From Teratosphaeria epicoccoides (lineage: Eukaryota > Ascomycota > Dothideomycetes > Mycosphaerellales > Teratosphaeriaceae): DNA of 64,000 nt. Position 1 is the stretch's first letter, and every line of letters begins with the position of its first letter. Shown here piece by piece: positions 9,688-20,257 of the stretch. A model generated the notes under the pieces. The model was not told where the DNA came from. It worked only from the letters and a program-made list of their open reading frames with translations, and did not search any database. The position numbers were made by a program, and so were the translations under genes. The DNA lies in contig JADDMT010000015.1 of assembly GCA_021401465.1 (NCBI GenBank), forward strand, positions 62,001-126,000, in the 5' to 3' direction.

Positions 9688-11913
9688 ATGCGAAGTCTGT
9701 CGACTGCCTCGGATAGCTGGGAGGAGCTGAAGCGCTACCGAACGCTTGACGATCTGAAGGCTATTGCGCGAATCGAAGGACATTCGTCACCTATCGCAAG
9801 CGCCGGCCTCCGTTCTGCTGCCTGGAAGGCCTTTCTGCTATTTGAAGACCTTGAGCTCGCATCATGGCCAAAGACACTGGCTGCATCGCGCTCAGCATAC
9901 GACTCGTTGCGTATGCACTTCTTGAGCGGCCTCGATGACCCTGGCGACCCATTTGCCAGCAATACTGAGGTAAGTCGGTATTTTACCTCTAAGTGATGCA
10001 TCACCACGCTCGTACAACAGCTGAGATATTCAAAGTTCCTGTCAGGAACGGCAAGTGGCGAGGATAGTGAGTTGCGTGCCGAAATCAAGCAGGATGTGGA
10101 CCGCTGCATGCAAGACAATTACTACTTCAGAGAGCCAGAGACTCAGCGAGTGCTACTCGACGTACTCTACGTATACAGCAAGCTCAATCCAGACATCGGC
10201 TATCGACAGGGCATGCACGAGATACTAGCGCCTGTTCTGTGGGTTGTTGAGCGCGATGCCATCGATCTCGGGCTTAGTAGTAAGACGCTGGGAGAGGCCA
10301 GCGTAGTCAAAGCAGTCTTCGATGCCGACTCTATTGAGCATGACTCCTTTGCATTGTTCAGCAAGATCATGCAGCATGCGAAGAGCTTCTACGAGCAGAC
10401 GACTCACTCTGGCAAGGAAAATCCTATAGTTGTGCGCAGCCAACGGATCTTCAATGAGCTACTACAACGGGTGGATCCAGGTCTTGCTAAGCACTTGGAA
10501 AAGATCGATATTGTGCCGCAGGTATTCTTGATTCGATGGATTCGCCTGCTATTCGGCCGAGAATTTCAGTTTGATGATACACTTCTGGTGTGGGACCTCT
10601 TGTTCGCTGAAGACCAGTCTCTGGAGCTTGTAGACTACATCTCGGTCGCCATGCTCTTACGCATACGATGGGAGCTGGCGGCTGCAGACTACAATGAGGC
10701 GTTGACAATCCTACTGAAATATCCCGAGCCGGACAGAGTGTACCCACCGCAAACATTTGTGATTGACGCCTTGTACCTACGTGAGCATCTGGATGAAGAA
10801 GCTGGTGGTTATCTGGTGCTCAAGTATTCTGGACGGCCAGCGAAGACATCTCGCAGGCCTCCTACGCCACCTGCGTTGCAGCGCAACATCACAACTTTTT
10901 CGGGCCAAACCGCTCGGGCAGCAATCTCTTCTGCGGTTCAGGCGCGGCCACAGCGGAACATCGAGACGTTGTTACAATCCACAGCAAAAAACATATATGC
11001 TCGAGGAGGTCAAGCAGTCCGCAGCGCCGTTGATGAAGTCCACAAGCGTGCTCAGGAGATCCGTGAAACACAAGCACCAAGACCCCCGTCCCGAGGATAC
11101 GGCCCACTCTACAATCGAATCAAAGGATTGGAGCGGCGGAGTGAAGATCTGTCACTATTGCTCGAAGGAGCTGTCAACGAGCTCTGGGCATTCCAGAAAA
11201 TTGCATCCGACCTTGAAGCACAACGAAGCGTCGAGAAAGACTCGGCGCTGGACGTCGAGCAGCTGAGTGTGGCTATTGCGAAGGTGCAGTTTGTACAGGT
11301 CTATCTGAGTGATCCAAGCCTAGCTTTGCCAACCGCCGACGGCTCAACGGATGCGGCAGGTGCGAATGTGCCCAGCCATCCGGTTGATCCGCTGGAAGCA
11401 CATGCTAACAAGAATTGGGAGCAGGAAGTTGACCAAGTAATGAGGAGTTCTGTCATCAAGGTGAAGTCGCTGGCAGATTCCTCGACCTTCGATAATCCTG
11501 ATGCAATGGAAACGCCATCGGCCTCGACAGGCCCAGGCAACGGTGGCGGAGAGCTACAAGACGCCATGTTGCGCGACTCATCGCTGCACCAAGTCGATGC
11601 AAGTAGCAGGGTGGACACGCGATCCTCACCGAAGCCTCTGCCACATCGCCCGCATTTATCAGAGAGCTCGTATTCATGGATGCTTGGCGAAGAAGATTCG
11701 CCGGCTGACGCTTTCCATAATGCGGCGGCAGCGCCAGAGCAGCGGCGCAATCATAGTGCAGCGTTATTTGATGATGGCACCAGCGCCGAGGCCGCTGAAA
11801 CGACAGTCACGAAGAAGCAGGAGAAACGAAAGAGCGCGACGCCCCGAAAGCAGAGACCAGCAGCTGCTACGGGAACTTTTGGCGAAGATATACTTCAGTC
11901 CGGGGGTCTTTGA
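9688..11913 (+). CDS. TBC-domain Rab GTPase-activating protein (TBC1D5-like)
   Basis: Rab-GAP expected to work at endosomal or vacuolar membranes. CDS is join(9688..9969,10021..11913), 724 residues; the 51-bp intron 9970-10020 runs GTAAGT to ACAG. The TBC domain fills about residues 20-330. The arginine finger is present in IKQDVDRC (Arg122) and the glutamine finger in GYRQGMHE (Gln157), so the dual-finger catalytic set is complete. The third signature, VPQVFLIRWIRLLFGREF, is followed by WDLLF. The C-terminal half (about 340-724) is low in structure except for a likely coiled coil at roughly 440-500, and ends in a basic KKQEKRKSATPRKQR stretch. The order of motifs and the large insertion resemble TBC1D5 more than Gyp1. 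A Rab5-type GTPase is in this window, but pairing them is inference only. Confidence 0.87.
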
Positions 11914-12372
11914 TTGCAGAGATTTGCAAAATAATGGCAGCCACGCTAAGTACGTCTTCCTGCTTGTCAGTTTGCCGCGCATTCGGTTCCCACGTCGTGG
12001 GAAGTTGTTGCCCATTGCTTCTAGTGACTGCTTTTGCCCGGTGATACTGCGATGTGCCATTGAGATGAGACGGGAAATGTCATATGCAGTTGCTCAATTG
12101 GCCGATTAATTGGCCGATCCAGCCTCGGTCCAGAATCTGCAAATTCCGTCATGCGATGCACTGGAGCCTTACAATAATAACCTTTTTGCCTCTCGGTCGG
12201 ACTTGACTCCGCACCATGTTTGCATGTGAAATGCTTCGTCAGCGTGGAATGAAGATCCAGAGAAGGCAACAGCTTTTTGCGATGCTACTGTGTGAACTGT
12301 CACATGTATCACCCCGGTGCATGCGAAAAGCGCTGACGACGTTAGATCGACCCGGGCGATTTTCGTCCAATC
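11914..12372. other. Convergent intergenic region
   Basis: 459 bp between two gene ends. Short AT-rich direct repeats (ATTGGCCGATTAATTGGCCG, about 12098-12117) are the only structure seen; their role is unknown. Confidence 0.45.
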
Positions 12373-13434
12373 TCAAGTCTTATAGCCACCAACAGCGACC
12401 TGAAAATTGTCGTAGAACGTCTTGCAAGCCTGATCTACAAAGCTGACCGGGTAAATGAATTCTAGCAACACCCTGCGAACTTGTTCCCAGTACTGTAGTT
12501 GCAGGTCTTGCAACAGCGTGACTAATTGCTGGTAGAAGAATTCTGCCTTAGCTCCAGTCGTGACGCTGATCATGAATACTGCCCACAGGGAAGCCTCTGC
12601 GGACTTCGGTTCGCTCAGCGCGGCTTTGTCGAGCAACATGACTTCTGACCAGGCAGCCTCAAGCCCAAGGACGTATCTGCGGTCATTTGCGAACCCATTC
12701 GCATGTTGTCCTTGGTAGATGATCAGACAGGTTGCGGCGATTCGCAAGTGACTTTGAATCGGATGACCCGACTGTGTGATCAGACCAAGACTTCCAGCCT
12801 TGATGATCAGGTCGAACAGTAGTTGATGTAGCCGGCCTTCAACTCCAGGACTGACATAGTCAATGCAGGCGGTCCGACTAAGGAGGCTGATCATTGAATC
12901 CGAAATCTCCAGTCGCTGCTGCAGTGTAGTGAAACCTCTAGGTAATGCCATGGGCAGTTGCATCCTGACGCCATCGCCCAGCGCCTGCCCCGCCGTTGCG
13001 GCGAAATTCGAGGTGGCTCTGCCTATCGCACTGAGTGAGGGAGCTTGTGTTGTTAGATCCACAGCTTGATCCGCAAGGTTGCCCATGGCGGCAGATACGA
13101 CGCTCGGTAGCCATGCTGCGAGTGGCTTCTGTCCAAGCGCCCTACTCGGATCGAATCCTGGAAGAATACTTGAAAAGGATGGCGAAGCTGAATTCTGAAA
13201 ATCTTGAGCTGGTGGGGACGAGACACTGTCACGAGATGAGCCTTCCCGCTCTCCACGGTTGCGTGCTCGCGTTACCCTGCTCTGCGCAGCGCTCGCTCTG
13301 GCCGCTTGGGCGCGAACAATCCGTCGGGACTCATCTGTCCGTCTGCCTTGCTCCGGGACAATAACAAGTGGTCGATTGCGATTAGATTGATCTGGCAGCG
13401 CGGATCCGGACCCTCTGTCATTGTGACCTGACAT
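12373..13434 (-). CDS. Fungal regulator-like protein without zinc cluster
   Basis: A 353-residue protein in one exon. The N-terminal motif ESRRIVRAQAARASAAQSR resembles the conserved basic stretch (RR-x-IR-x-HA-type) that opens a family of Pezizomycotina proteins carrying a fungal-specific transcription factor (DUF3468-like) C-terminal region but no Zn2Cys6 cluster. Residues about 30-130 are Ser/Pro-rich, and 170-350 form a helical, Leu-rich domain (SDSMISLLSRTACIDYVSPG, then LRIAATCLIIYQGQ and EASLWAVFMISVTTGA) that fits this family. No DNA-binding domain is visible, so a regulatory role is inferred from family resemblance only. The ATG at 13434 precedes the conserved motif by about 36 residues, the usual spacing. 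It is divergent from the DUF3602 gene over a 1.4-kb gap. Confidence 0.6.
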   Translation of the reverse strand: MSGHNDRGSGSALPDQSNRNRPLVIVPEQGRRTDESRRIVRAQAARASAAQSRVTRARNRGEREGSSRDSVSSPPAQDFQNSASPSFSSILPGFDPSRALGQKPLAAWLPSVVSAAMGNLADQAVDLTTQAPSLSAIGRATSNFAATAGQALGDGVRMQLPMALPRGFTTLQQRLEISDSMISLLSRTACIDYVSPGVEGRLHQLLFDLIIKAGSLGLITQSGHPIQSHLRIAATCLIIYQGQHANGFANDRRYVLGLEAAWSEVMLLDKAALSEPKSAEASLWAVFMISVTTGAKAEFFYQQLVTLLQDLQLQYWEQVRRVLLEFIYPVSFVDQACKTFYDNFQVAVGGYKT

Positions 13435-14883
13435 TTGGCGAGCACATGGAGCGATCTTTTGCTCCGGAACAAGGTGCTGCAGGAGGGATCGTTATCGTAT
13501 GCAGTGGAAAAGGTCGTATGCGATGCGGAGGACCAAAGGACAGTAAGTGAGTTGTTGGATTAATCTTCCACCAATGCGAGTCTAGCAGTGGGCCGAACAC
13601 TCCTCGGAATCGAGTGGTATATCGTATTCCTTGTAGTTAGAGATATTGTTTTGTTGCCTTTGTCTCTCTATATTGCTTTCCCAAACAGGTAACACAAAAG
13701 GGTCCGACTCAGCGTAAAACCCGGCTGCAGAAGGCGTAGATCAGATCGCTGCAAGGCCTCAAATTGGGCAGCTGTTCCAGAGGCTCTGCGGCTAGGTGGA
13801 CGTTCTCCAGGGTTCGTGACGCTCAGGTAATCGATGTAGGCGAAATGCTCATTTGGCAGCGCACACTGATGTGGCTCTCTGCACGCCGCCTCTGATGCAG
13901 ACAAGCTGGGAAGTACAATCACCTCCGTCACTGGATATCGCTTGAGGAGCCGCCCTTACTCATGCCAGGTGGCAATGCAAATAAGAGAGCTTCTGCATGA
14001 TGCCGGTGGAGGGCGTTGCTCAGGCACGGGTCGCTAGCTCATGGAGCAAGAGGCGCCGATCTCTTACTGACGAGAAACTAAAACGCCCGCGGTCCAGACC
14101 AGCGTCACTGAGGGCTGCGAAACCACTTAGCTTACCTTTGATGCCAAGGCCATCCGGCGTATTCCCAATGGGGTCTCTATTTGGTGCATTCATCGTCCAG
14201 TATCGGAAGTTGGACGCAGCACGTCACAATTGCCATACAACAGACCAGCTACCATCCACCTTGCGCTCTTAGGCAACCCTCGCAGCGATCCGGCAGGCCG
14301 CGGAACCTGTCCTGTTGCAGGTCCACGCCCACAAAAAGACAACATGGGTCCTAGGCTGGTGAGACGGCAGTCGTGGTGTTGATCATGGTGCTCTGAGCCG
14401 TATACGTCATCCAAGAAGGCGCAAGAGGCGATGATATTCCCAAAGGGCAGCAACCCTGCTTCGTATCTGGCATATGCTGATAGGCTGGACAATCTTATCT
14501 TATCCGTTGACAAGAGCTCCGCTGCCGTCAACGAACGTGCATGCGCGTGGCTTGGGGAAAAATCCTACTGCAGGTTGCAAGTCGTCATCACGGTTGACGC
14601 TCGATTTTAGGACTTCTGACTAATACCAAGACAGCTGACCTCGGAGCCGATATGTCTGCTCCACCAAGGGATGCCGGTGAGCGAGCTTGGATTTAGCATG
14701 CGCGCACGGGTGTGCATTCTTGACGAGGATGAAGGCAAGTGAAAGGGTGAGGCATTGAAGAATCGTTCGATCATCAATTTGGCGTGGGGTGATTATCATG
14801 AATCATTCACATACCAGCGCATATTGTCTCGCTGACCGCGGAGAACGGAGTCATCTCACCACAATCTACAGTCTTGCAGCAAT
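13435..14883. other. Gene-poor divergent intergenic region
   Basis: 1.45 kb between two divergent starts. Short open frames exist on both strands, for example a 113-residue minus frame at 14190-14531, but none shows a recognisable domain, a good splice partner or a homologue I know. The stretch must contain both promoters. Confidence 0.45.
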
Positions 14884-15470
14884 ATGCTGGGTAGAGGAGG
14901 CGTAGGAAATACAGTTCGGGCCGTTATCGAGTGGAACACTGCCCCGGCGGACTTTGAAGCGAATCGCCAGGATCCAGGTATATCAGCGGCAAGGTTTGTC
15001 CAAAAGACGCAGGACAACAAGGAGCAGCAGTATGCGCACACTGGTCGTATGTAAATCGAAGGATAGCAGGGCACGTCAGACTCCCATTGACCTCCGATCC
15101 AGGTGGTGGCCAAGGAAACTACTTAGAACTACGCTCCAAAGGACACCTCAGCGATGCTCACGTGAGCTATATTCTAGGCGATGGTACGCTCCCGCCAGCT
15201 GAGAACGCATATACTTACGAAGCTGCACATCAGCCGCTGTCGTGTACCACCACACAAAGTACTGCACAGCCGAGAAAGGTGGGACGAGGTGGTGCCGGGA
15301 ACATCTTTTCTGGTGTGAAGGAGGATGAGGCCAGAGCTGCGAAGAAGAGGATTGGGCAGCAACAACAACAAGAGAGCTTGAAAGCAAGAATTGAGACAGA
15401 TGTACGTGACAGCCTTGCTATTCCTGAAAAGGCGAGGTTGGCGGCTGCCGGCCACCCAGTTGGAAGTTGA
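14884..15470 (+). CDS. DUF3602 family protein (GRGGxGN repeats)
   Basis: Small fungal protein of unknown function. CDS is join(14884..15046,15103..15470), 176 residues. The 56-bp intron 15047-15102 starts GTATGT and ends TCCAG; splicing creates HTGRGGQGNYLE, so the second of three diagnostic repeats spans the junction. The repeats are GRGGVGN (residues 3-9), GRGGQGN (about 53-59) and GRGGAGN (about 120-126), the hallmark of DUF3602. The last is followed by a charged, Gln-rich stretch (RIGQQQQQES). A GTACGT after the codons ETD near 15400 could be a second donor, in which case the true C-terminus differs from the one given. Some relatives are induced by stress or light, but nothing here shows regulation. 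The start is uncertain, since an upstream exon cannot be excluded. Confidence 0.72.
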
Positions 15471-17752
15471 GAACTGAAGTCGTACCTATGGCTTGGCTTG
15501 GCCGCCGTCTAGTAGTGCGAAGCTTCGATGATTCACCGCTGTTTACAGACAGCTTTAGGCTGATGAACGGCTCCTGGGAGTCAATCGACATGCCAGTGCA
15601 TCTGATGCCCAGCTTTTGTGAGACCGGCTTGGTCACTCCACGGGCCGCTGCCAGGTTACTGATCAATCATGAGCCAAAGGCCCGCCATCCCATGTTCTCG
15701 CTCCTCGAGTTGCAAACGACTTCGGGCGGATGCATCATAGACGGCGAGTTAACCGGCGGAAACTGGCGGCAGGTTCGTGCATCCGGAAGGCGGAAGACGC
15801 GGGAACCTCCTCCGTCACGCAAGCGCTTTCCTCTTCTGGCCGACCGCTGGAACTCCTTGTAAGCCGCGAGTACCTGGACATGTCGTGCAGCTGCCCTGGA
15901 ATTGCAGTGGTGTGCAAAACTTGAGGAGGCTTGAAGTAGACGAGCTCGTGATACCGGCTCAGCACATCATCCAATATTGGCCTGCGCAAAATGTGTTTGC
16001 CATGTCCTCCCAACATACAACAAACACTTTTGGGAGCGTCTGCAGAGTGCTTTGCAGATGTCTTTACAGACCAAAATTAGTAAGACGTCTTAGCTCAAAA
16101 CATTTGAAATGCCATTGAACTCTAACCGTCTATAAAGCCTTACGGATGGTCTGCTAGGCCTTACAGACCCTATCTGTCCAATCATCACGCCGAACCCGTC
16201 CTTCTTCGTGTATATACCATGCATTAAACCTGGGGCAACTTGCGATTCTCTAGTCTACAAGTCCGCCTACAAAGGCGTCTGCAAACCTACCGTGGAAAAA
16301 CTTCCAAAAGTGTTTGTTCCACGTTTGCTATGCGCTACCCAACGACGCCTTCAAGACACTACTGGCCACTCCGCCTCCCCTTAAAATACTCTCAGGCGAA
16401 TATCTCTGCAACACGTCAGTCACTCCAAGCGGCGGTGTCTGCAGGAACCCCAGTCATCTCAGCAACAGCCTAAGAACAACACCCATCCCTGAAGCCGGTC
16501 AATCTCACGTGTGGCCCAGATTCCATGTGTATCGCTGTCGCCGTAACATCCCGCAACCCTTGCAGGACCATACTTCCATGGCTTCGCAGCACTCTACGAC
16601 TGTCTCCTGATGAAAGGCTCCATCGACCCAGCATTGGGTGCTACCACGAGAGCTCTAAGCACCCAACAGCGGGCGAGCTTGTTCGGCTGCCGCAGAAGAC
16701 TTCGTACTCGCTCTCTGTGGGACTGGAGGAAGGGAAGAGGACGTTGGCATTTGCTGCCGGCTTGTGACATGAGACATTGAGTGCAAGTCGCGGGAGAAGG
16801 TAAGGTCACCAAAGATTCGTCGTCGCTATTTGTCGTCGCTGAGGTGCGTTGCTTTGGCCTTGCTCGACATGACTGTGCTCGAGACGGCCCGCTTGGCTGC
16901 TTGCAACAATCTTTTGAATGAGAGGATCGACGATCAAGAATCTGCAAGCTAGGACTGCCGCCTTCGATGGCTTGCAAGACACATACACGCATGTTGGTAC
17001 ATAAGGCTACGCTGCCCAGGCAGATTGTGTGCACCAAGATTGCGAATCGGCACGCGTGCAAGACACCCAGTAGCTGTTTGTACCTGCCAATACTCCGCTA
17101 CATGAACTTCTCTTGGCAAGCACTGGTAGACTGAACTGTACAAATAATGGCAGAGCATATCGCTCCTATTGCTAGTTTGACGTATAAAGACTTTGCAACT
17201 TCGACGTTGCATGCAAGCTCGTGCCGGGCTGATGATGAGAGCACCTCAGCAGCAAGTAGCGGTCGGCTCGGAGTTTTGCATTTGCATGTTCATGCCGTTC
17301 CAACATGTCAAACACGCCGTAGATACCTTACGCATGCGACCACTTCGAGTCTGGGTGCTGTTTTCGGCGGCAATGCGAGAATTTGCAAATGTGAAGGGCT
17401 GCAAGATACTCGAGACCCTCAAGGCGAATTGAAGTCAGCACGAAAGGAGCTTCTCTGGATCGGAGATCGTGGATTTCGCAGCACGCGTCGGCGATTTCAA
17501 CCTCGCATGTGCATGTTCGGTTGCACCGCAGATGTTTTGATGTGGTTGTGCGACTGTCTGCCACCGCCACAAGGGCGTCAGGTGCTGTTACGGTGCACAG
17601 CAGCAGCCGACATGTAGGTGACTGTGGGCGCTTCAGAAGTGAGTTGCACGAGCTTGTGGGTTATTCGGTTGGTATCGAAATGCCAGCGCTCGAACGCAGG
17701 ACAGCACTGAAGCAGCAACGCACTCAGCTGCACACCTCTCAGATGCGCCATT
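15471..17752. other. 2.3-kb convergent gene-poor region
   Basis: No gene can be supported. Between about 16030 and 16290 the sequence repeats loose variants of GTCTGCA, GTCTTTACAGACC and GTCTATAAAGCC, giving short imperfect palindromes (TCTTTACAGA). Several 75-130-residue frames in all phases around 15467-16767 lack domains and conserved splice sites; one at 15467-15862 (+) overlaps the DUF3602 stop and has no recognisable content. Confidence 0.45.
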
Positions 17753-18877
17753 TCAGCTGATCTTTCCGACGCGCCTCCTGGCGACATCGATCTTCCCCTG
17801 CAAACGGTCTGCGTCTGCCTCCGTCATCTTCAACATTTCGTTCTGAACTTCCAGTTCCTCGTTAATCATGATGCCCATATCCTTCAGCTTGGCGACAGTC
17901 TTGCCGAGACTCAAGACGTCCTCATCCTGCTCGTGCATGATCTGCTGTTGCAATTGCAGCACACCGCTGTTGTCCAGCTCGCGCGTGCGCTCGGTTTCCT
18001 TCAGAGGCCCGCCGCCAAGCACGCGCCCGCCAGGCCTCGCAGCCGACGTGCCCTTCCACAATAATGCTTTGTCGCCGGCGGATGCAACGGGCCCGGCCTG
18101 TGGTGCGCTGCTCACGTTGTTTATCTTCGTCCCCATGCTTTTGAGCACGCCTTCCAGACCTTCCACCTCCTTCTTCGCTGCGGTGAGCAAGTCTCGTCTG
18201 CGCCTAATCTCGCCGTCCCCCAAGGTCCTGCCACTCCATCCGGCATCACTGCCTTTGCCCGCATTAGTGATGCTTCTCAGGCCGTCCTCCAGTTGCGCAA
18301 TGGATGTTGCGGACCTGACCAGAGAAGCCTTCGCCTCTGCTGATAGGGCATGCTGCGATTGCGCCGTCGTAGCCGCATCCCTTTGGCTCAGCAGCTGCCG
18401 CGCGTTCTGTATCTGGCTCTTAAGTGATCTGTGGACATTGAGCCACTCATTCGGGTCGCTAACACTGCCGCTGTTGCTCTGCCGCCTCTTTCTCGCACCT
18501 CCTCCACTCGGTTGTCCGCTCTCAGCACCAGGCACGTTCAAGAACGCTCTCCAGGCAGGACTGATGCGCCATCTCGCATCATCTGCCTCGATTATCCTTT
18601 GCACATAGCGCTCGAGTCCGCGTCTCCTGTCTTCGGTCAGAGCCGGATTGTTGAGGGTCGTCCTGAGCCACAATTTGGCAGGTAGCGACGCTGGTGAGGC
18701 TTGGCCTGTCTGCGCTTTCAATTCATGGTCAAGGGCGACAAAGTCGTTGTATCGCTTCTTCACAACATGTTTTCGCAACGGTAGTTGTAGGGCAACATGA
18801 TAGGCAGTGTACGGCTTGGCGTCTGAGGGAGATTCGATCGAAGTGGTCGGTATTGAAATCTGTAGCGCCGGCGTCAT
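17753..18877 (-). CDS. VAM7: Vacuolar Qc-SNARE VAM7-like (PX + SNARE)
   Basis: Soluble SNARE for homotypic vacuole fusion and late endosome-vacuole fusion; it is recruited by PI3P through its PX domain and pairs with Vam3, Vti1 and Nyv1-type SNAREs with the HOPS complex. The ATG at 18877 starts MTPALQISIPTTSI, giving 374 residues. The PX domain covers about residues 1-115 (KKRYNDFVALDHELKAQTG, then PAKLWLRTTL and RRGLERYVQRI, the PI3P-pocket elements). A long helical middle leads to a C-terminal SNARE helix at about 305-370 (QQQIMHEQDEDVLSLGKTVA, later LEVQNEMLKMTEADADRL) with no membrane anchor, which is diagnostic of Vam7. The frame stays open upstream to 19249, but that extension overlaps the divergent ICMT-like gene and lacks conservation, so the downstream start is preferred. 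Confidence 0.88.
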   Translation of the reverse strand: MTPALQISIPTTSIESPSDAKPYTAYHVALQLPLRKHVVKKRYNDFVALDHELKAQTGQASPASLPAKLWLRTTLNNPALTEDRRRGLERYVQRIIEADDARWRISPAWRAFLNVPGAESGQPSGGGARKRRQSNSGSVSDPNEWLNVHRSLKSQIQNARQLLSQRDAATTAQSQHALSAEAKASLVRSATSIAQLEDGLRSITNAGKGSDAGWSGRTLGDGEIRRRRDLLTAAKKEVEGLEGVLKSMGTKINNVSSAPQAGPVASAGDKALLWKGTSAARPGGRVLGGGPLKETERTRELDNSGVLQLQQQIMHEQDEDVLSLGKTVAKLKDMGIMINEELEVQNEMLKMTEADADRLQGKIDVARRRVGKIS

Positions 18878-19190
18878 TACTGTAGGTTCTGTGTCCTGAT
18901 AAGTCGCCGGCGACTTGGGCAAGGTGCAGGTGTTCGCGGCATCACGAGTTTCAACGTCATTATTCACGACATCGGCCCGCGTCATGCCGCAGAGCCTCAT
19001 CGCCTCAAGTCTTTGCCTTTCCCGCCATCCCACCGTGCGGACAAATAGATCACAACTTTCCGAGCAAGAAGAATTCATAGCAATCGGTTGCTGTACTGTA
19101 GGCTGAGGTAGGTCCAGTAAGACATCCACTACATACATGCAATAGCCGCATCGTTGCACATCCTGGACGGCATCTGGAATACTCGGCGAT
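18878..19190. promoter_or_regulatory. Divergent promoter region, VAM7 / ICMT-like gene
   Basis: 313 bp between two divergent ATGs. It is open in the VAM7 frame, which is probably fortuitous. No clear element was found. Confidence 0.4.
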
Positions 19191-19907
19191 ATGGGAACGT
19201 CAGTCAGCCTGCAGCAGGCTTCTCTCGCAGGCGTCATCGTGGCAGCCACTGCAGGCAGCTACGTTGCGCTAAGTCCACCACATCCAAACAAGACTGATAG
19301 CTCACCGAGAGACTCACTGGCCGGATTGATGGTCACAGACAAGCGCTTCGTCATGCTCGCTCTCTCTCCTCTCGTGGTGATCGGCTTGCACCAGTCTAGC
19401 CTCGCATACTGCTATCCCATCTTACCAGCAAAGCTCCTTGGCTTTTGCTTCGAGAACGGTCTGAACACGGATCTGATCAAGTGGTCCCCATCGACCGCCG
19501 TCCCACTTGCCGCTATTCTATGCATAGGTGTGCCTCTACGGCTGATCTCATACGGAACTCTGGGCAAGAACTTCACGTTCAGGCTTGCTGAGCCAGATCG
19601 TTTGACAAGAACCGGCATTTACCGTTATGTGCAGCACCCGAGCTACACCGGACTTCTGACCCTCGCCATCTTCTGCCCGGCTTTGTTTGCGCGGTCGGAC
19701 GGCGTTCTGAGCTGCTGGGTGCCGCCTCATATCTATGCATATGCACGGTGGTTGATTTGGGGCTTCGCCCCAGCGATCGCGGCCTCTGTCTTTGGGGTCA
19801 TGCCAACACGGATACGGGAAGAAGAGGAAATTTTGCGTGGGAAGTTCGGGCGAGAGTGGGATGAGTGGCATGCAAGGACTGCCAGATTCATCCCGTGGAT
19901 CTTGTGA
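19191..19907 (+). CDS. Isoprenylcysteine carboxyl methyltransferase-like membrane protein
   Basis: Integral membrane SAM-dependent methyltransferase of the ICMT/PEMT superfamily, expected in the endoplasmic reticulum. It has 238 residues in one exon. Several hydrophobic segments are followed by the catalytic C-terminal half: YGTLGKNFTF, then RLTRTGIYRYVQHPSYTG (SAM- and substrate-site His-Pro-Ser), and finally the REEEEILRGKFGREWDEW signature with TARFIPW. This matches Ste14-type enzymes that methylate prenylated C-terminal cysteines, but short fungal paralogues of this superfamily are numerous and often have other or unknown substrates, so I do not give a symbol. The ATG at 19191 is the only one that precedes the first hydrophobic segment. 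The gene converges on the peroxygenase gene. Confidence 0.82.
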   Translation: MGTSVSLQQASLAGVIVAATAGSYVALSPPHPNKTDSSPRDSLAGLMVTDKRFVMLALSPLVVIGLHQSSLAYCYPILPAKLLGFCFENGLNTDLIKWSPSTAVPLAAILCIGVPLRLISYGTLGKNFTFRLAEPDRLTRTGIYRYVQHPSYTGLLTLAIFCPALFARSDGVLSCWVPPHIYAYARWLIWGFAPAIAASVFGVMPTRIREEEEILRGKFGREWDEWHARTARFIPWIL

Positions 19908-20257
19908 GCCTGTCGAAATACAGCACGCGACGGGCTGAACGCACGAGCCTAGAGGGGGGCGCTAGGAAAGGCTCGATCACGCGCAACTATCGCTTGGTCG
20001 CACGAGTCTGCAAGTAATGCTTCAGTGGCCGGGTGAAGGCATACGAGCATTTCCGTCGAAGTTTTGCCTCAGCTTTGGCTAGGCGATACATGTCCACTAC
20101 GTCCCTGCAGCCCACGCGACATCGTTAAATTTCGACATGAGGTACATGGGTATGTGGAGGGAATGTAATGTTCCAATACACTTGACTTTTTCATCCATTG
20201 CTGCATTATGTATAGTGCTGGCCCACGTGATATTAATCAACAGCACTTACAGAGAGT
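19908..20257. other. Convergent intergenic region
   Basis: 350 bp between two gene ends. Nothing distinct is seen apart from AT-rich sequence near 20200-20240 that may hold 3' processing signals. Confidence 0.4.

Noticed and set aside
15047..15102. Stop codon right after GRM as the end of a 55-residue protein
   Set aside because: A good GTATGT..CAG intron here restores the GRGGQGN repeat and joins the two halves of a DUF3602 protein.
17868..18608. 246-residue plus-strand frame
   Set aside because: Opposite VAM7, composition is the complement of its codons.
18878..19249. N-terminal extension of VAM7 by 124 residues
   Set aside because: It overlaps the start of the divergent ICMT-like gene and lacks conserved sequence; PX domains normally start right at the protein's N-terminus.
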